Made by a program: the position numbers and the translations under genes. A stretch of DNA of 51,996 bases from Flavobacteriaceae bacterium PS02334 (GTDB lineage: Bacteria; Bacteroidota; Bacteroidia; Flavobacteriales; Flavobacteriaceae), in assembly GCA_029959295.1 (NCBI GenBank), contig JASCOH010000013.1, positions 1 to 51,996 of the forward strand, written 5' to 3'. Of this stretch, positions 16,230 through 25,012 are shown piece after piece. Numbering within the stretch: the first letter of the stretch is position 1; each line of letters starts with the position of its first letter. The notes beneath the pieces were generated by a model that searched no databases, was not told where the DNA came from, and worked only from the letters and a program-made list of their open reading frames with translations.

Positions 16230-17381
16230 TTAAACTTTTGGCAATCCATTAACAATTTTAACTTTTTCTCCTAAATAAAAATCAATATTTTGTTCTAATT
16301 TCGGAATATTATCGTCATCATCTGAATATATAGCACCCTCTGCATCATATTCAAAATGCCCGAAATTTTCTTTCAATTCTCCAATTTCCACAAGGGTTGC
16401 GACAAATTTTATATCCTCGCTCTCAAGAACCTCTTTAAATTGAAATGCAAAATTCGTAATTAATTGTTTATTATCATAGTAAATTTTGATATTTTTATAA
16501 ATGAAATCATAAAATACAGGCATATTCTGAGGAATATTGAAATAATTATCGGTTTCATTGCAAACTATATCGTTTTCGTAAATCCATTGCAAACCAGAAA
16601 TTAACGCTATAAAAATATATTTTCTGGTTTTTTCACGCTGATAATCTTCTTGAAAATGACCCGCTTCAAATAAAATTGTCGGTGTTCCTAAATATTTAAA
16701 AGTATCGCCAACGCAATTTAGATTAAAACCGTCGTCAAATCTCCCAACTTGATTCGGAATAAAATTCTGTAAAGTTTCATTCATTGCAGCAATCACACAC
16801 ATCGCTTTCTTGCGTACATCGTTAATTTCACGCGCATCATTATAAGAAGGCGCTAAAAACGAAACTGTGGCTGGATTTTGGGTATTTCCCGCCGCAAAGA
16901 TTGTTCTTTGGTCGTGGAGATTATAACAGAAATCAGGTTTAAAATCCTTATAAACCTGCATAAGAAGATTGCTTTCAGGCTGTGTAAGGTTTTGAAAGTC
17001 TCTATTCAAGTCGATTTCATTAGCATTTACACGCGTATAATTCTTGGCTCCATCTGGATTTAAGATCGGTATGCAATAGAAAGTATATTCTTCTAAAAAC
17101 TTATTAGCTAATTCAGAATCAGAATTCAAGACATTTAAAAAATCAAAAAGCGCTTTTGTCGTCGTGCTTTCGTTTCCGTGCATTTGCGACCACATCAATA
17201 TTTTGATTTTTCCAGTTCCTATTTGATAAGAATAAATTGATCTTTCTTCGACTGATTTTCCTATTTCGGCAACGATTCCTTTTTTGTTGGAAGCCAAAAT
17301 CGGCTCAATATTTTTCAAAGTTATATAACGTCCGGAGAGTGCTTTTTGCTTGCTGTCTTCAAACAATTTTTCGAAATCCAT
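16230..17381 (-). CDS. M14 family zinc carboxypeptidase-like protein
   Basis: A 383-residue protein of the M14 metallopeptidase family. Zinc ligands are visible as H68 and E71 in MHGNEST and H156 in YNLHDQ; the likely catalytic glutamate is E239 in ILFEAGHFQEDY. The substrate-binding segment is NPDGAKNYTRVNANEIDLNRDF. No signal peptide is seen, so it may be intracellular, acting on peptides or peptidoglycan fragments. About 140 C-terminal residues lie beyond the catalytic core. It is divergent from the XRE regulator across a region packed with TTTAC-N4-GTAAA sites. Confidence 0.88.
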   Translation of the reverse strand: MDFEKLFEDSKQKALSGRYITLKNIEPILASNKKGIVAEIGKSVEERSIYSYQIGTGKIKILMWSQMHGNESTTTKALFDFLNVLNSDSELANKFLEEYTFYCIPILNPDGAKNYTRVNANEIDLNRDFQNLTQPESNLLMQVYKDFKPDFCYNLHDQRTIFAAGNTQNPATVSFLAPSYNDAREINDVRKKAMCVIAAMNETLQNFIPNQVGRFDDGFNLNCVGDTFKYLGTPTILFEAGHFQEDYQREKTRKYIFIALISGLQWIYENDIVCNETDNYFNIPQNMPVFYDFIYKNIKIYYDNKQLITNFAFQFKEVLESEDIKFVATLVEIGELKENFGHFEYDAEGAIYSDDDDNIPKLEQNIDFYLGEKVKIVNGLPKV

Positions 17382-17396
17382 GTTGTAAAATTTAGA

Positions 17397-17681
17397 TTTA
17401 CAAAAGTAAACATCTTATTATTTACAATTGTAATTAGTTTAATTTGATTTATAAATTACTTATGTAAACACATCCACTTGGCTAGCTTATAGTACAATTA
17501 ACAAAAGTATTTAAATATTAAAAAACTACAACATATATTTAATAATCAATTTATTAATACGCTATACGTAAACAAATACTTTATAAATAATTTACATTTT
17601 ACAATTGTAAATCGGTTTTGCTTTACTTTTATATTTACATTTGTAATTTCAAGACACCTTAATACTATTTACAATGGTAAA
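17397..17681. promoter_or_regulatory. Array of six TTTAC-N4-GTAAA operator-like sites
   Basis: Sites lie at 17397-17410 (TTTACAAAAGTAAA), 17421-17434 (TTTACAATTGTAAT), 17455-17468 (ATTACTTATGTAAA), 17598-17611 (TTTACAATTGTAAA), 17634-17647 (TTTACATTTGTAAT) and 17668-17681 (TTTACAATGGTAAA). Three match the palindrome exactly and three differ at one base. The first lies 16 bp upstream of the peptidase start; the last overlaps the ATG of the XRE gene. The array fills the divergent intergenic region, which has no other content. The likely ligand is the XRE protein itself. Confidence 0.7.
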
Positions 17682-18114
17682 CACTGATGAATTTATAAAA
17701 CGTCTCGAAATTATTCTTGATTATTACAGCCTGACAGCTTCTTCTTTTGCAGATAAAATAAACGTACAGCGTTCTAGTCTGTCTCATCTCCTATCCGGAA
17801 GAAACAAACCAAGCTTGGATTTTATCCTAAAAATAATTGAAGTTTTTCCAGACGTAGATTTGTATTGGATCTTAAATGGAAAAGGTAATTTTCCTAAAAG
17901 TACAGATTCTGAAAAAAACCATCATCTCGAAAATGCTATTTCTTCTTCAGAAAAGCAATCTGATCTATTCAGCAATTCTGGAGAACCTCAAAATAATACG
18001 AAAAATGAAGAATTCAGCTCTGAATCCTTATTTAAAAACCCAAATAACAGTGCGATTGAAAAAATCGTAGTTCTCTATAAAGACGGCACTTTCAGCGAAT
18101 TTAAGCCACGCTAA
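17674..18114 (+). CDS. XRE-type helix-turn-helix transcriptional regulator
   Basis: A 146-residue protein. Residues 5-65 are a Cro/CI-type HTH (FIKRLEIILDYYSLTASSFADKI, then VQRSSLSHLLSGRNKPSLDFILKII). The following VDLYWILNGKGNFP is common in chromosomal flavobacterial XRE proteins. The middle is low-complexity and Ser/Asn-rich, and the tail IEKIVVLYKDGTFSEFKPR is a conserved ending in this group, possibly for oligomerisation. No peptidase or LexA-like domain is present. Its start codon sits inside a palindrome of the operator array, so it probably represses itself. Confidence 0.88.
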   Translation: MVNTDEFIKRLEIILDYYSLTASSFADKINVQRSSLSHLLSGRNKPSLDFILKIIEVFPDVDLYWILNGKGNFPKSTDSEKNHHLENAISSSEKQSDLFSNSGEPQNNTKNEEFSSESLFKNPNNSAIEKIVVLYKDGTFSEFKPR

Positions 18115-18125
18115 ACGATATAAAA

Positions 18126-18162
18126 AGAAAACCCCAACCTTGGAAAAAGATTGAGGTTTTCA
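18126..18162 (+). terminator. Probable terminator of the XRE gene
   Basis: GAAAACCCCAA pairs with TTGAGGTTTTC (one C-A mismatch) across a 13-nt loop. The T-run is only four bases long, within the stem, so efficiency is uncertain. Confidence 0.5.
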
Positions 18163-18186
18163 AACCAATAAAACAAACACAAAAAT

Positions 18187-19200
18187 CTAGTCTCTTAGAT
18201 AAACCCCAGTCACTCCAGGTTCTGATCTTGCGGTCAATGGTGTTGCGTCAGATTGCGCTGCAGTCGGATAAGCAAAACTCAAAACTCTCCCTCCTGCGTT
18301 TAATCTTTCTGCTATATAAATTTTATTATTTTCATCGTCAAAAGCCACATCAACAGGATTTCCCAAAGTTGAATTCGGACCATAAATTCTCTTCTGGCTG
18401 GCCAAAGAAATTGTTCCTCCATTAGTCGTGGAAGAAAATACAGAACTGAAATTTTCAATCACAACTATACCTCCATCAACGTCTGAAGTAGCGCTTCCTA
18501 CATCAGTCAAAACCATTGTATTATCTTCATAATTAATTCCGTGAGTTCTCACCAATCCTTCAATTGCAACTTTCTTGTCTGGAGATAAATTTCCAGTAGG
18601 TTTTGAGAAAATATTATTAAAAACCGCAACCCTGCTACTTAAATCTTCGACTGCATAAAGATTGCCATCTTCAATATCAATTCCCCAAAGCTTAAACGGA
18701 ATCGTGAATGATTTTTCCAATACAAATCCGGTCGCTGTTCTTTGATAAACAACAAGTTTATTCGTCAAGCCGTTGGCATCATTTTGGTCTTGCACCACGA
18801 CTACTCTATTTCCATCTACAGAAATTTCTCTTGCATTATTAAAATCTCCAGCCGTACTGCTTGCCGTCATAGCCAAAGATGTTGCAGAACCAGATAAAGT
18901 TTCGCGGAAATTTCCATAAACTTCCAGCCTGTTATTTGTTCTAGAAGCAACAATGACTTCGTTTTTATCATCGTCAAAGTAAATTCCGTCAGAGTCGGTT
19001 GAGCCGATTGTAAAAAATCTTGCCGTTGGAGTTGCCGTTTTAAGATTTGTATAAACGATCGAACCGCTTGTGTTGCTTGACGTAAAAAGCTCTAATTTGT
19101 CATCGCTTCCGTTTTCAGTGTTTGAATCATCATCGTCGTTGCACGAGACAAATCCTAGCGCACCAAAGGAAAGTGCGGCCATAAATAAATTCTTTTTCAT
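18187..19200 (-). CDS. Lipoprotein with repeated beta-propeller-like sequence, probably surface-exposed
   Basis: A 337-residue protein with a lipoprotein signal peptide ending GFVSC. The mature N-terminus CNDDDDS is rich in aspartate, resembling the acidic lipoprotein export signal described in Bacteroidota that sends lipoproteins to the cell surface. The rest is beta-rich with repeating elements (SDGIYFDDDKNEVIVASRTNNRLEVYGNF, VDVAFDDENNKIYIAERLNAGGRVLSF) that suggest a propeller of the NHL or YncE type. No enzyme motif is visible. It is monocistronic. The function is unknown; it might bind a ligand or act as an envelope scaffold. Confidence 0.8.
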   Translation of the reverse strand: MKKNLFMAALSFGALGFVSCNDDDDSNTENGSDDKLELFTSSNTSGSIVYTNLKTATPTARFFTIGSTDSDGIYFDDDKNEVIVASRTNNRLEVYGNFRETLSGSATSLAMTASSTAGDFNNAREISVDGNRVVVVQDQNDANGLTNKLVVYQRTATGFVLEKSFTIPFKLWGIDIEDGNLYAVEDLSSRVAVFNNIFSKPTGNLSPDKKVAIEGLVRTHGINYEDNTMVLTDVGSATSDVDGGIVVIENFSSVFSSTTNGGTISLASQKRIYGPNSTLGNPVDVAFDDENNKIYIAERLNAGGRVLSFAYPTAAQSDATPLTARSEPGVTGVYLRD

Positions 19201-19284
19201 AATTTGTGGTTATTAAATGGTTGAACATACCTTAAATTACGAAGCAGAAAGAATTATGGTTTTATAAAAAAGCTTAAAATTTTA

Positions 19285-19836
19285 TTAAATCACAAAACTA
19301 TTGTCAGCAATTTTACCAATTACCTCTTTATAGTTAGCTTTCAAAATTTTAAAGTCTTCTTCAATATTTCCTGTCGGATAAAACGCTTCATGAAGAACAA
19401 CTTCTTTTTTAGAATAATCAAAAGCCACTGGAATTATCGGAACTTTTGCTTTCAATGCGATGTAGTAAAAACCTGTCTTCCAATCAGAAACTTTTTTGCG
19501 AGTTCCTTCTGGAGCGATAGCAAGACGCAAGATTTCTCGCTTTTCAAAAATTTCTGAAATGGCTTCCACATTATTTTGACGGGAATTTCTATTTAAAGGA
19601 GCGCCTCCCATCCAGCGAAAATAATATCCAAATGGAAACTTGAAAAGTTCTTTTTTAGCGACAAAATTCATTTCCAAGTCAATAATCCCTCTAGCAAAAA
19701 GTCCGATATAAAAATCATGCCAGCTCGTGTGAGGCACAACAATTATTACGCTTTTCTTGATTTTAGGATCCATTGTTCCGACAATCTTCCATCCCATCAA
19801 TCGGAAAAAAATAATTTTATAAATAATTTTCTTCAT
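19285..19836 (-). CDS. PlsC-type 1-acyl-glycerol-3-phosphate acyltransferase family protein
   Basis: A 183-residue acyltransferase. The catalytic HX4D motif is H36-TSWH-D41, and the substrate motif EGTR is at residues 110-113 (IAPEGTRKKVSDWKTG). The short length and the GGAPLNRNSRQN segment resemble small lyso-acyltransferases of this phylum rather than canonical PlsC of about 240 residues. It probably transfers an acyl chain to a lysophospholipid or lipid-like acceptor at the inner membrane. The acceptor cannot be read. It is divergent from the spermidine-synthase-like gene. Confidence 0.85.
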   Translation of the reverse strand: MKKIIYKIIFFRLMGWKIVGTMDPKIKKSVIIVVPHTSWHDFYIGLFARGIIDLEMNFVAKKELFKFPFGYYFRWMGGAPLNRNSRQNNVEAISEIFEKREILRLAIAPEGTRKKVSDWKTGFYYIALKAKVPIIPVAFDYSKKEVVLHEAFYPTGNIEEDFKILKANYKEVIGKIADNSFVI

Positions 19837-19872
19837 CCTTAATTATTTTATGTAAATGTAATATTTATCGTT

Positions 19873-19880
19873 TATTTTTG
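19873..19880 (+). promoter_or_regulatory. Putative -7 promoter element
   Basis: TATTTTTG, an exact TAnnTTTG match 17 bp before the GTG start at 19897, implies a very short leader for the spermidine-synthase-like gene. Confidence 0.4.
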
Positions 19881-19896
19881 GATAAAATTAAATTTT

Positions 19897-20559
19897 GTGT
19901 TCAAGAAGCTTTTCAGTTATATCATTCCCATAAATATCCACAAGCAAAATTCTGCCATCAGCAAGAATATTGAAATTACTTGGGCAAATGGCGAGTTGGT
20001 CTTAGATTCTAAAAACACAAATTATTCTTACGGAAGCTTACAGCGGATTCTGAGAAAAGGCTTGAAAAATATAGGCTATGAAAGAATCCTGAAGATGGAA
20101 AACATTTTAGTTTTGGGAGTCGCCGGCGGAAGCGTAATCAAAACCTTATGCGAAGAAATAAAATTTAAAGGAAAAATTACGGGTGTTGAAATTGATGCAG
20201 AAATCATTAAAATCGCCAACTCCTATTTTCATTTGGACGAGATTCCTAATTTTAAAGTCGTAATTGATGATGCTTTTGAATTTGTCTTGAAAACCAAAGA
20301 AAGATACGATTTGATAATCATCGATATTTTTCAGGACACGACGATGCCTAATTTTTTGTTTGAAGAATTTTTCCAAAATAGAACCTGTTTTCTATTAAAA
20401 GAAAAAGGCATTATCCTTTTCAATACAATGTGCCTTTCTGAAAAAGAAAATCTACGCAACAAGAAATATTTAGAAAATGTAAATTCTGAATTATTCATTG
20501 CGAGAACGATTCCGCGTGTTGAAGACCACAATGAATTGATTATTTTGGAACGAAAATAA
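19897..20559 (+). CDS. Spermidine-synthase-like class I methyltransferase-fold protein
   Basis: A 220-residue protein with a GTG start. The Rossmann motif GVAGGS (residues 74-79) is followed by the acidic residue in TGVEIDAEIIKIA, then VIDDAFEFVL and YDLIIIDIFQ, as in spermidine synthases and relatives that bind decarboxylated SAM or SAM. The N-terminal beta-domain is short and the aspartates needed for the putrescine site are not clearly placed. It may therefore be a methyltransferase rather than a true SpeE. Whether it joins the SpeA route some 9 kb away is open. Confidence 0.75.
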   Translation: MFKKLFSYIIPINIHKQNSAISKNIEITWANGELVLDSKNTNYSYGSLQRILRKGLKNIGYERILKMENILVLGVAGGSVIKTLCEEIKFKGKITGVEIDAEIIKIANSYFHLDEIPNFKVVIDDAFEFVLKTKERYDLIIIDIFQDTTMPNFLFEEFFQNRTCFLLKEKGIILFNTMCLSEKENLRNKKYLENVNSELFIARTIPRVEDHNELIILERK

Positions 20560-20635
20560 TTTAACCTCAAATTCACAAATTTTATTTCACAAAAAATTCA
20601 TTTCCTCCTTATCTTTATACCTCAATTTTATAAAG

Positions 20636-21421
20636 ATGTCTGAACTCCAAATACTTTCGCGTGCCTATTTCGAAGATTTTAAAAAATCCTTAGGACCAAC
20701 TTTCGAAGCCAACTTTCTTTCCATAAAATCCAAACCGATGGATCCCGATTCTTTTAAAGTTTACAATTCGGTTGCTGTCGTATTTTCTTCTAGAATCGAA
20801 GGAGAAAAAATTGAATTGGATGATTATTTGAACTATAAGTTGCTCAAAAATACTTTGGAAGAAGATTTGGTCGAAAAACCAGATGATTTATATGAAGCGT
20901 ATGTTTTTGCGCAGAGGGAAAAACTGAAGTTTGATAATTTTTTCAAGGCACATTCCATCCTTTCAAAAAGCCTTTTGCCACAAGAACAGCAAGGAAGAAT
21001 GCGTTTTGGACAGAAAGTAATTTCGGCAGAAAAAGATGGAAAAATTACATATGAAGCCTGTCAAGCATCAGATGTTCCAAAAGAATTCAGAAAGTTATTT
21101 GGAGATATTGATTACTTACTAAAGAAAGATTTGTCTTTGGAAGAAACCTTTTATTTTGCTTCGTATATTCATTTGGTCTTCGTAAAAATTCACCCGTTTG
21201 ACGACGGAAATGGCCGTTCAGCAAGACTTTTAGAAAAATGGTTTTTAGCCAGAAAGTTAGATATCGCCGTTTGGAGCATCAATTCTGAGAAATATTACCA
21301 TGATAATTTGCTAGAATATTATAAGAATTTAGAAGACGTTGGTTTTTTCTATGATGATTTAGATTATGGAAAAGCGAATGGCTTTTTGAGAATGTTGAGC
21401 AATGCGGTTTCTTATGAATAA
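20636..21421 (+). CDS. Fic family protein, class II (self-inhibited AMPylator type)
   Basis: A 261-residue Fic-domain protein. The catalytic motif HPFDDGNGRSAR spans residues 186-197 with H186 as general base. The inhibitory motif [ST]xxxE[GN] is present near the N-terminus as S51-SRI-E55-G56, which places it in class II, where the inhibitory helix is on the same chain and precedes the Fic fold. The flap region is near RMRFGQKVIS. Such enzymes transfer AMP, or another nucleotide-derived group, to target proteins. The target is unknown, and no antitoxin gene lies next to it, consistent with built-in inhibition. Confidence 0.9.
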   Translation: MSELQILSRAYFEDFKKSLGPTFEANFLSIKSKPMDPDSFKVYNSVAVVFSSRIEGEKIELDDYLNYKLLKNTLEEDLVEKPDDLYEAYVFAQREKLKFDNFFKAHSILSKSLLPQEQQGRMRFGQKVISAEKDGKITYEACQASDVPKEFRKLFGDIDYLLKKDLSLEETFYFASYIHLVFVKIHPFDDGNGRSARLLEKWFLARKLDIAVWSINSEKYYHDNLLEYYKNLEDVGFFYDDLDYGKANGFLRMLSNAVSYE

Positions 21422-21422
21422 A

Positions 21423-22148
21423 CTAAAGCATCTTCCTCGCCTTTTCTAAATCTTCAATCGTATCAATTCCAATTCCAACGTGCATGGTTTCGACCATTTT
21501 GATTTTCTTTCCGTATTCCAAATAGCGAAGCTGTTCTAATTTTTCAGAAGCTTCCAAAGATTTCATCGGAAGGCTGTAAAAATCTAACAAAGCTGGTTTT
21601 CTGAAAGCGTAAATTCCGATGTGCTGAAAATAACGAACGCCTGCATTTTCTTCCCTTGGATAAGGAATTACCGAACGTGAGAAATATAATGCGAGTCCGT
21701 TTTGGTCCACGATAACTTTCACATTATTCGGATTTGCAATTTCTTCCTTGTCTTTTATTTCTCGCATCAATGAAGCCAAATCGATCTGGTGCGATTCATC
21801 ATTTTTAAAAACTTCTAATAATTTTTCAAGCGGTTCTTTATTGATAAAGGGTTCATCGCCTTGTACATTTACGACAATATCTACATCCAAATCTTGAACA
21901 GCTTCTGCAATCCTATCGCTCCCCGATTCGTGTTCTTTTTTGCTCATAATGGCTTTGCCTCCATTGGAAACAATTTCATTAAAAATCAAATCAGAATCTG
22001 TTACCACAAAAACATCATCAAATAAATCAGTAGCAACTGCCGATTCATAAGTTCTTAAAATAACTGTTTTTCCGCCTAAATCTTGCATTAATTTAGCGGG
22101 AAATCTTGTGGATGCGTAACGTGCGGGAATGACTGCGGTTATTTTCAT
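21423..22148 (-). CDS. kdsB: 3-deoxy-manno-octulosonate cytidylyltransferase
   Basis: KdsB activates Kdo as CMP-Kdo for lipopolysaccharide core synthesis. The 241-residue protein begins [21 protein letters not shown], the CTP-binding signature. It contains VVTDSDLI, the [13 protein letters not shown] segment and [11 protein letters not shown] with metal-binding aspartate, and ends with the [12 protein letters not shown] block. Length and order are normal. It is convergent with the Fic gene, with 1 bp between stop codons. Confidence 0.96.
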   Translation of the reverse strand: MKITAVIPARYASTRFPAKLMQDLGGKTVILRTYESAVATDLFDDVFVVTDSDLIFNEIVSNGGKAIMSKKEHESGSDRIAEAVQDLDVDIVVNVQGDEPFINKEPLEKLLEVFKNDESHQIDLASLMREIKDKEEIANPNNVKVIVDQNGLALYFSRSVIPYPREENAGVRYFQHIGIYAFRKPALLDFYSLPMKSLEASEKLEQLRYLEYGKKIKMVETMHVGIGIDTIEDLEKARKML

Positions 22149-22206
22149 TGAGAAAGTTTCTGAGATTGGTAAATGGCAAAGTTACAAAGTTAACCTTTCA
22201 CAACTA

Positions 22207-22575
22207 TTAAAAGTTTTTATAAACCAGTTTCGTAGAAGACTGATTTTTTATTTTTTTTGCTTCTTCAAAACTAAAATTTACATAAGTCTCATTTATATCT
22301 ACCTCGTAAACTTCTATATTATTTTTTGAAAAAGTCAATATATTTTTAAGACAATCTCCTTGCTCTATAAAAATATCTCGATCATATTTTTTTATAAAAC
22401 CGTATTCATTTTTATCAATTATTACCAAATTCCCATCAGAACCTTGGTAGTATAAATCTTGAAAATCTCCATACTTATCTTCAATTTCCATAGCAATAAA
22501 AGCAAAATATAGAAATGTAAAAATTCCTAAGATAAATACTGCAACAATAATTAATACTATATAAATTTTCTTCAT
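22207..22575 (-). CDS. Small hypothetical membrane-anchored protein
   Basis: A 122-residue protein with one N-terminal membrane segment (IYIVLIIVAVFILGIFTFLYFAF). About 90 soluble residues follow and are likely periplasmic. I recognise no domain. Its start lies 3 bp after the stop of the upstream helicase gene, so the two are co-transcribed, yet the products share no obvious function. It is more AT-rich by eye than kdsB downstream. Confidence 0.65.
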   Translation of the reverse strand: MKKIYIVLIIVAVFILGIFTFLYFAFIAMEIEDKYGDFQDLYYQGSDGNLVIIDKNEYGFIKKYDRDIFIEQGDCLKNILTFSKNNIEVYEVDINETYVNFSFEEAKKIKNQSSTKLVYKNF

Positions 22576-22578
22576 AAT

Positions 22579-24003
22579 TTACTCCTCCAAAAAACTCTCA
22601 TCCTTAAAACCAATCAAATATAATTTATCTTTTGCTCTTGTAATTGCCGTGTAAAGCCAGCGAATATAATCTCTGTCAATTCCGTTTGGCAAATAAGGCT
22701 GTTCCACAAAAACAGTATTCCATTGGCCACCTTGTGATTTGTGACACGTGATTGCATACGAGAATTTTACTTGCAACGCATTGAAATATGGATTCTCTTT
22801 TACTTTCTGGAATTTTCTATAATTCGTTCTTTCATCTTCATAATCCAGCATCACTTCTTGATATAATCGATTTGATTCGTCATAAGAAAGCGATGCCGAT
22901 TCGCTTGTTAATGTATCTAAAATCAAAACCGTTTCAAAAGGTTTCTGGTTTGGATAATCGACCATTCTTATCTTTACAGTAGCAAATTTGAAACTGTACA
23001 ACTCTTGCATTTTATAGATTTCTAAAACTTCAATGATATCACCATTGGCAATAAAATCGGTTTCGGTAGAATCTTTCAGCCAGAAATAATTATTCTTCAC
23101 GACCATCAAAAAATCGCCTGTGGAAAGTTCGCTTTCTTTATCTAAAATTCTAGTCCTAATCTGCTGATTATAAGCATTTGCTCGTTTGTTAGAACGCACA
23201 ATAAATGCTGTATCTTCCAAACCATAATTGCTGTATGCGCCGTGAATCGCATCTTGAATATCATAACCGTCGGTCAATCTGACAATGTCTTTGAAATTCT
23301 TTACGTCAAATTTAAAATCTTCGAAGAAATCATCATTTAATTGTTCGCGGAGCTCTGTCGCATTGAACAAAATTCCGGAGTTTTCTTCCTGACGCATTAC
23401 TTCGTCAAATTCGATGTGGGAGATTTCCATATCATAATTTCTGGAAAGCAAATCAATATCTAATGCTGGCGAAATATCAAGATTCACAGGAGGCAACTGC
23501 GCTGTATCTCCCAATAAAATCATTTTGCAATTGGTTCCAGAATACACATAAAAAATTAAATCATCAAGCAAAGAACCGTTTTCGTACATACTGGAATCGG
23601 AGCTAGAATCTGAAATCATAGACGATTCATCAACAATAAAAATCGTGTTTTTGTGCTTGTTTTGCTGTGTCGTGAAACTTACGCCTCCACCTTTTGTCTT
23701 TGGATAATAGATTTTTTTGTGGATCGTATGCGCTGGTTTTTGCGAATAATTGGCGATGACTTTTGCAGCGCGACCTGTTGGCGCCAGAAGTACGTATTTT
23801 TTATTTATTTCTATTAAATTGTTAACTATCGTGGAAATTACGGTTGTTTTTCCAGTTCCGGCATAGCCTTTTAAAACGAAAATTTCGTCTTGTTTTGTAT
23901 TGGTTAGAAATTCTGCGATTTTCTGGAAAAAAATGTCCTGCTTTATTGTGGGATTGAACGGAAATTTTGTCTTTAAAGTTTTATAGAAAAGTGCAGAAGT
24001 CAT
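22579..24003 (-). CDS. RecD-like superfamily 1 ATP-dependent DNA helicase
   Basis: A 474-residue single-chain SF1B helicase. Walker A GYAGTGKTT spans residues 46-54, motif II DESS is at 124-127, and LAPTGRAAKVI is motif Ia. The C-terminal half carries the UvrD/RecD-like motif VKFSYAITCHKSQGGQW and WLYTAITRAKDKLYLIG (motifs V-VI). No RecB/RecC partner or nuclease domain is present. It is about 250 residues shorter than RecD2 and lacks its N-terminal extension. A role in DNA repair or replication is inferred from the family. Confidence 0.9.
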   Translation of the reverse strand: MTSALFYKTLKTKFPFNPTIKQDIFFQKIAEFLTNTKQDEIFVLKGYAGTGKTTVISTIVNNLIEINKKYVLLAPTGRAAKVIANYSQKPAHTIHKKIYYPKTKGGGVSFTTQQNKHKNTIFIVDESSMISDSSSDSSMYENGSLLDDLIFYVYSGTNCKMILLGDTAQLPPVNLDISPALDIDLLSRNYDMEISHIEFDEVMRQEENSGILFNATELREQLNDDFFEDFKFDVKNFKDIVRLTDGYDIQDAIHGAYSNYGLEDTAFIVRSNKRANAYNQQIRTRILDKESELSTGDFLMVVKNNYFWLKDSTETDFIANGDIIEVLEIYKMQELYSFKFATVKIRMVDYPNQKPFETVLILDTLTSESASLSYDESNRLYQEVMLDYEDERTNYRKFQKVKENPYFNALQVKFSYAITCHKSQGGQWNTVFVEQPYLPNGIDRDYIRWLYTAITRAKDKLYLIGFKDESFLEE

Positions 24004-24107
24004 TTGGATTTTATTTGATGTAAAGTTAAAGCTTTTTTAAACGCAAAGTTTAGGAAGCTTTTCGCAAAAGTTGCAAAGATTTGAACTATTAAGGCATTAA
24101 GTTTTTC

Positions 24108-24154
24108 ACTTTGAAACTTTGGACTTTAAAACTTTGCAACTTTAAAACTTTGCG
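24108..24154 (+). repeat. Three tandem copies of a 15-16-bp sequence
   Basis: ACTTTGAAACTTTGG (24108-24122), ACTTTAAAACTTTGCA (24123-24138) and ACTTTAAAACTTTGCG (24139-24154) follow head to tail, just before the promoter of the DUF3822 gene. Confidence 0.7.
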
Positions 24155-24166
24155 ACTTATTTTTTG

Positions 24167-24174
24167 TAAGTTTG
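24167..24174 (+). promoter_or_regulatory. Putative -7 promoter element of the DUF3822-rsmD operon
   Basis: TAAGTTTG, an exact TAnnTTTG match 19 bp before the ATG at 24194. The tandem repeat immediately upstream covers the -33 region. Confidence 0.5.
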
Positions 24175-24193
24175 CGAACATCAGTAAAAATCA

Positions 24194-25012
24194 ATGTCGG
24201 TTAACCAAAACATAACAGAAAAAACATATAGAAAATTGGCTATTCAAGTATCTTTGAGTGGTTTCAAGTTCTGTGCTTTTGATACTTTGAACGAGTATGT
24301 TTTGTTTGTAAAAGAAGTTGATTTCAAGGATTTTCCAAAGTCAAATAAAGTCGAAGATCATTTTTGGAAAGCTTTTGTGGATGACCGGGATTTGACAAAA
24401 TCGTATGACGAAGTTGTTGTGATTCACGAGAATAATCTATCGACTTTTGTGCCAAGCGCACTTTTTGACGAGAATTATTTAGGAAGTTATTTGCAATACA
24501 ATACGAAGGTTTTTGAGACCGATTTTTTTGCTTTTGATGAACTTTCTACGTTTGAAATGGCCAATGTTTATATTCCCTATGTGAATGTCAACAATTATTT
24601 GCTCGATCAATTTGAGTCTTTTGATTACAAACACGTGAACAGCATTTTAGTTGCAAAGCTTTTGGAAGCATCAAAAAATGTAGAAGAAAAACAGGTTTTT
24701 GTGCATTTGGGCGACGGTCATTTTGAGATTGTAATTGTAGAAAATCAGAAGCTTTTGCTTTTCAATTCGTTTGAATTTAATACAAAAGAGGATTTTATTT
24801 ACTATATTCTTTTTACGGCAGAACAGCTGAAATTGAATCCGGAAACGTTCAAATTGCAACTTTTGGGCGCGATTGACGAAGAAAGTGATTTCTTTAAAAT
24901 TGCATTCAAATACATCAGAAATGTTTCGCTGATGGGCGTTTACCAAATTCAGAAACACAACGATTTTTCTACCGAAGAAAATTTAAAGCATTTTATTTTA
25001 TTCAATTCATAA
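24194..25012 (+). CDS. DUF3822 family protein
   Basis: A 272-residue protein of a family restricted, as far as I know, to Bacteroidota and usually paired with rsmD. It has two similar halves. The second contains VFVHLGDGHFEIVIVENQKLLLFNSFEFNTKEDF, then helical segments, a pattern reminiscent of actin-like ATPase folds such as PilM or FtsA. The phosphate loops are not clearly conserved, so nucleotide binding is doubtful. Its stop codon abuts the rsmD start codon with no gap, which points to translational coupling. The function is unknown. Confidence 0.85.
   Translation: MSVNQNITEKTYRKLAIQVSLSGFKFCAFDTLNEYVLFVKEVDFKDFPKSNKVEDHFWKAFVDDRDLTKSYDEVVVIHENNLSTFVPSALFDENYLGSYLQYNTKVFETDFFAFDELSTFEMANVYIPYVNVNNYLLDQFESFDYKHVNSILVAKLLEASKNVEEKQVFVHLGDGHFEIVIVENQKLLLFNSFEFNTKEDFIYYILFTAEQLKLNPETFKLQLLGAIDEESDFFKIAFKYIRNVSLMGVYQIQKHNDFSTEENLKHFILFNS

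Noticed and set aside
24004-24193. Possible CRISPR-like array (repeated ACTTTAAAACTTTG)
   Set aside because: The units are directly tandem with no spacers and only about 15-16 bp long, and no cas genes are nearby.
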